From Amaricoccus sp. (GTDB taxonomy: Bacteria; Pseudomonadota; Alphaproteobacteria; Rhodobacterales; Rhodobacteraceae), in contig NZ_JAGOMQ010000022.1 of the NCBI RefSeq assembly GCF_017993425.1, positions 1 to 64,000 on the forward strand: a stretch of DNA of 64,000 bases, read 5' to 3'. A model generated the notes under the pieces. It had not been told where the DNA came from and did no database searches. It worked only from the letters and a program-made list of their open reading frames with translations. The translations under genes and the position numbers were made by a program. Below, in pieces: positions 63,046-64,000 of this stretch. How positions within the stretch are numbered: position 1 is the stretch's first letter; the number at the start of each line of letters is the position of its first letter.

Positions 63046-63944
63046 TGCGCGTCGTTCCTGCGGAGCTTCAGGCGCGGCTCGACAGCGGCGCGACGACGCT
63101 ATGCCGCTGCTGGCGGGTGCGGCGACAGGACGGGCGGGTGTTCGGCTTCACGGATCACGACGGCGACCTGTCGTTCGACGGCACGGTCTTCGCGGCGAGC
63201 AGCGGGCTCGATTCTTCGGCGGTGCAGTCGTCGACGGGGCTTGCGGTCGACAACGCGGACGTGATGGGCGCGCTGACCGATGCCGGCGTCACGGAGGCGG
63301 ACGTTCGCGCCGGGCGCTTCGACCGCGCGTCGATCGAACAGTGGCTCGTCGACTGGCAGCGGCCGGAACTGCGGGTTGTGCTCTTCGCCGGCGCCTTCGG
63401 CGAGATCCGACGGGCGGACGGCGCCTTCGAGGTGGAGCTGCGCGGGCCGACCGAGGCGCTCAACGCCGCGGTGGGGCGCACGATCCAGCGGCGTTGCGAT
63501 CGACGTCTCGGCGACGAGAAGTGCCGCTTCGACAGGAACGCGCCGGGGTTCTCCGCCGAGGCGGAGGTCACGGCGGTGTCGGAAGCGGACACGTTCACGG
63601 TCGCGGCCGGATTGGGCGGGTTTCAGGCCGGCTGGTTCAAGGGCGGCGTGCTGAGCTGGCTCAGCGGCGCGAACGCCGGCATGAACGCCGCGGTCCGGGT
63701 GGACGCCGCGCTTGGCGACGGTGGCCGGCGCGTGGCGCTCTGGGTTCGGCCCGGGGCGGCGATCGCTCCGGGCGATAGGTTCCGCATCTTCGCCGGCTGC
63801 GACAAGAGCCCGGAAACCTGCCGGGCCAAGTTCTCGAACTTCCTGAATTTCCGCGGATTCCCGCACATCCCGGGCGATGACTGGGTCGCGGCGTATCCGC
63901 GGAGCGGCGAGGTGAATGATGGCTCGAAACTCGGACGCGGATAG
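63045..63944 (+). CDS. g13: GTA gp13, tail hub protein (DUF2163/BR0599)
   Basis: A 299-residue hub protein with cysteines in LCRCWRVRR, QRRCDRRLGDEKCRFDRN and GCDKSPETCRAKFSNFLNFRG (in part). RcGTA and lambda-like hub proteins bind an iron-sulfur cluster through such C-terminal cysteines. The family ending FPHIPGDDW is present. Confidence 0.95.
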   Translation: MRVVPAELQARLDSGATTLCRCWRVRRQDGRVFGFTDHDGDLSFDGTVFAASSGLDSSAVQSSTGLAVDNADVMGALTDAGVTEADVRAGRFDRASIEQWLVDWQRPELRVVLFAGAFGEIRRADGAFEVELRGPTEALNAAVGRTIQRRCDRRLGDEKCRFDRNAPGFSAEAEVTAVSEADTFTVAAGLGGFQAGWFKGGVLSWLSGANAGMNAAVRVDAALGDGGRRVALWVRPGAAIAPGDRFRIFAGCDKSPETCRAKFSNFLNFRGFPHIPGDDWVAAYPRSGEVNDGSKLGRG

Positions 63945-64000
63945 CGCCTCGCCCGACGAGGTTGTCGTGGCGCGGGCGCGAGCCTGGATCGGAACGCCCT
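63916..64000 (+). CDS. g14: GTA gp14, NlpC/P60 peptidase (partial)
   Basis: Only the first ~28 codons are in the window. After ATGATG (63916 or 63919 as start) the frame reads ARNSDADSASPDEVVVARAR then AWIGTP, the usual N-terminus of the RcGTA gp14 cell-wall peptidase before its catalytic Cys. It overlaps the end of g13. The rest, and g15, lie beyond the window. Confidence 0.85.
   Translation, partial: MMARNSDADSASPDEVVVARARAWIGTP

Noticed and set aside
54221..64000. Active temperate prophage
   Set aside because: No integrase, repressor, lysis or replication genes lie at the left boundary, and gene order and sizes match the RcGTA cluster rather than a complete phage.

Overview
The window is very GC-rich DNA from an alphaproteobacterium, most likely of the Rhodobacterales (Rhodobacteraceae/Paracoccaceae sense). 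The main evidence is a near-complete gene transfer agent (GTA) head-tail cluster of the Rhodobacter capsulatus type directly downstream of fabF-mltG. A serC-serA operon with a leader hairpin, an alphaproteobacterial ClpS, an adrenodoxin-type ferredoxin and alphaproteobacterial Nnr and ArgE versions fit the same assignment. Genus cannot be fixed from the sequence.

Layout. 1-4.2 kb: end of a dispersed repeat, serA and serC (minus), a DUF3052 protein, and a stand-alone OB domain resembling the C-terminus of DnaE2. 4.2-9 kb: an AlaC-like aminotransferase, a YdcF-type DUF218 protein and two alpha/beta hydrolases. 9-14.3 kb: an export-type operon (LolD-like ATPase, FtsX-like permease, AttH/CrtC lipocalin-like protein, DUF2237). 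14.7-28.8 kb: a carbohydrate catabolic island with an ABC sugar importer, RpiR regulator, xylulokinase-like kinase, ribose-5-phosphate isomerase, HAD phosphatase, SDR and 2-hydroxyacid dehydrogenases, two aldehyde dehydrogenases and an FAH-fold dehydratase. The dehydratase and the alpha-ketoglutaric-semialdehyde dehydrogenase form the lower half of a Weimberg-type route, while the kinase and RpiA form a phosphorylative route. A shared 13-bp operator-like site, TAGTAAAACTATC, lies at the key promoters. 28.9-37 kb: tRNA-Arg(UCU), Rnk-like protein, ArgE, an MsbA-like exporter, Nnr and a site-2-protease/CBS protein. 37-42.6 kb: an NDP-forming acyl-CoA synthetase fused to GNAT, and an AMP-forming acyl-CoA synthetase. 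42.9-50.4 kb: a secreted parallel beta-helix protein, LysR regulator, ClpS, xanthine/uracil permease and a sulfatase fused to RTX calcium-binding repeats. 50.5-53.3 kb: ferredoxin, fabF, mltG. 54-64 kb: GTA genes g1 to g14 (g14 cut by the window end), preceded by a strong sigma70-type promoter and an intrinsic-terminator-like hairpin.

Two dispersed non-coding repeat families occupy the intergenic spaces. The first is a roughly 330-bp MITE-like element with 13-bp terminal inverted repeats and four internal hairpins, present in five main copies; two copies are flanked by 10-11 bp direct repeats. The second is a roughly 180-bp element whose two copies carry palindromes that differ by compensatory changes. 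A third, ~37-bp motif built on TTCACGCGTGAA occurs three times. These are the least explained parts of the window. The operator-controlled sugar island and the GTA leader are the most testable biological hypotheses.
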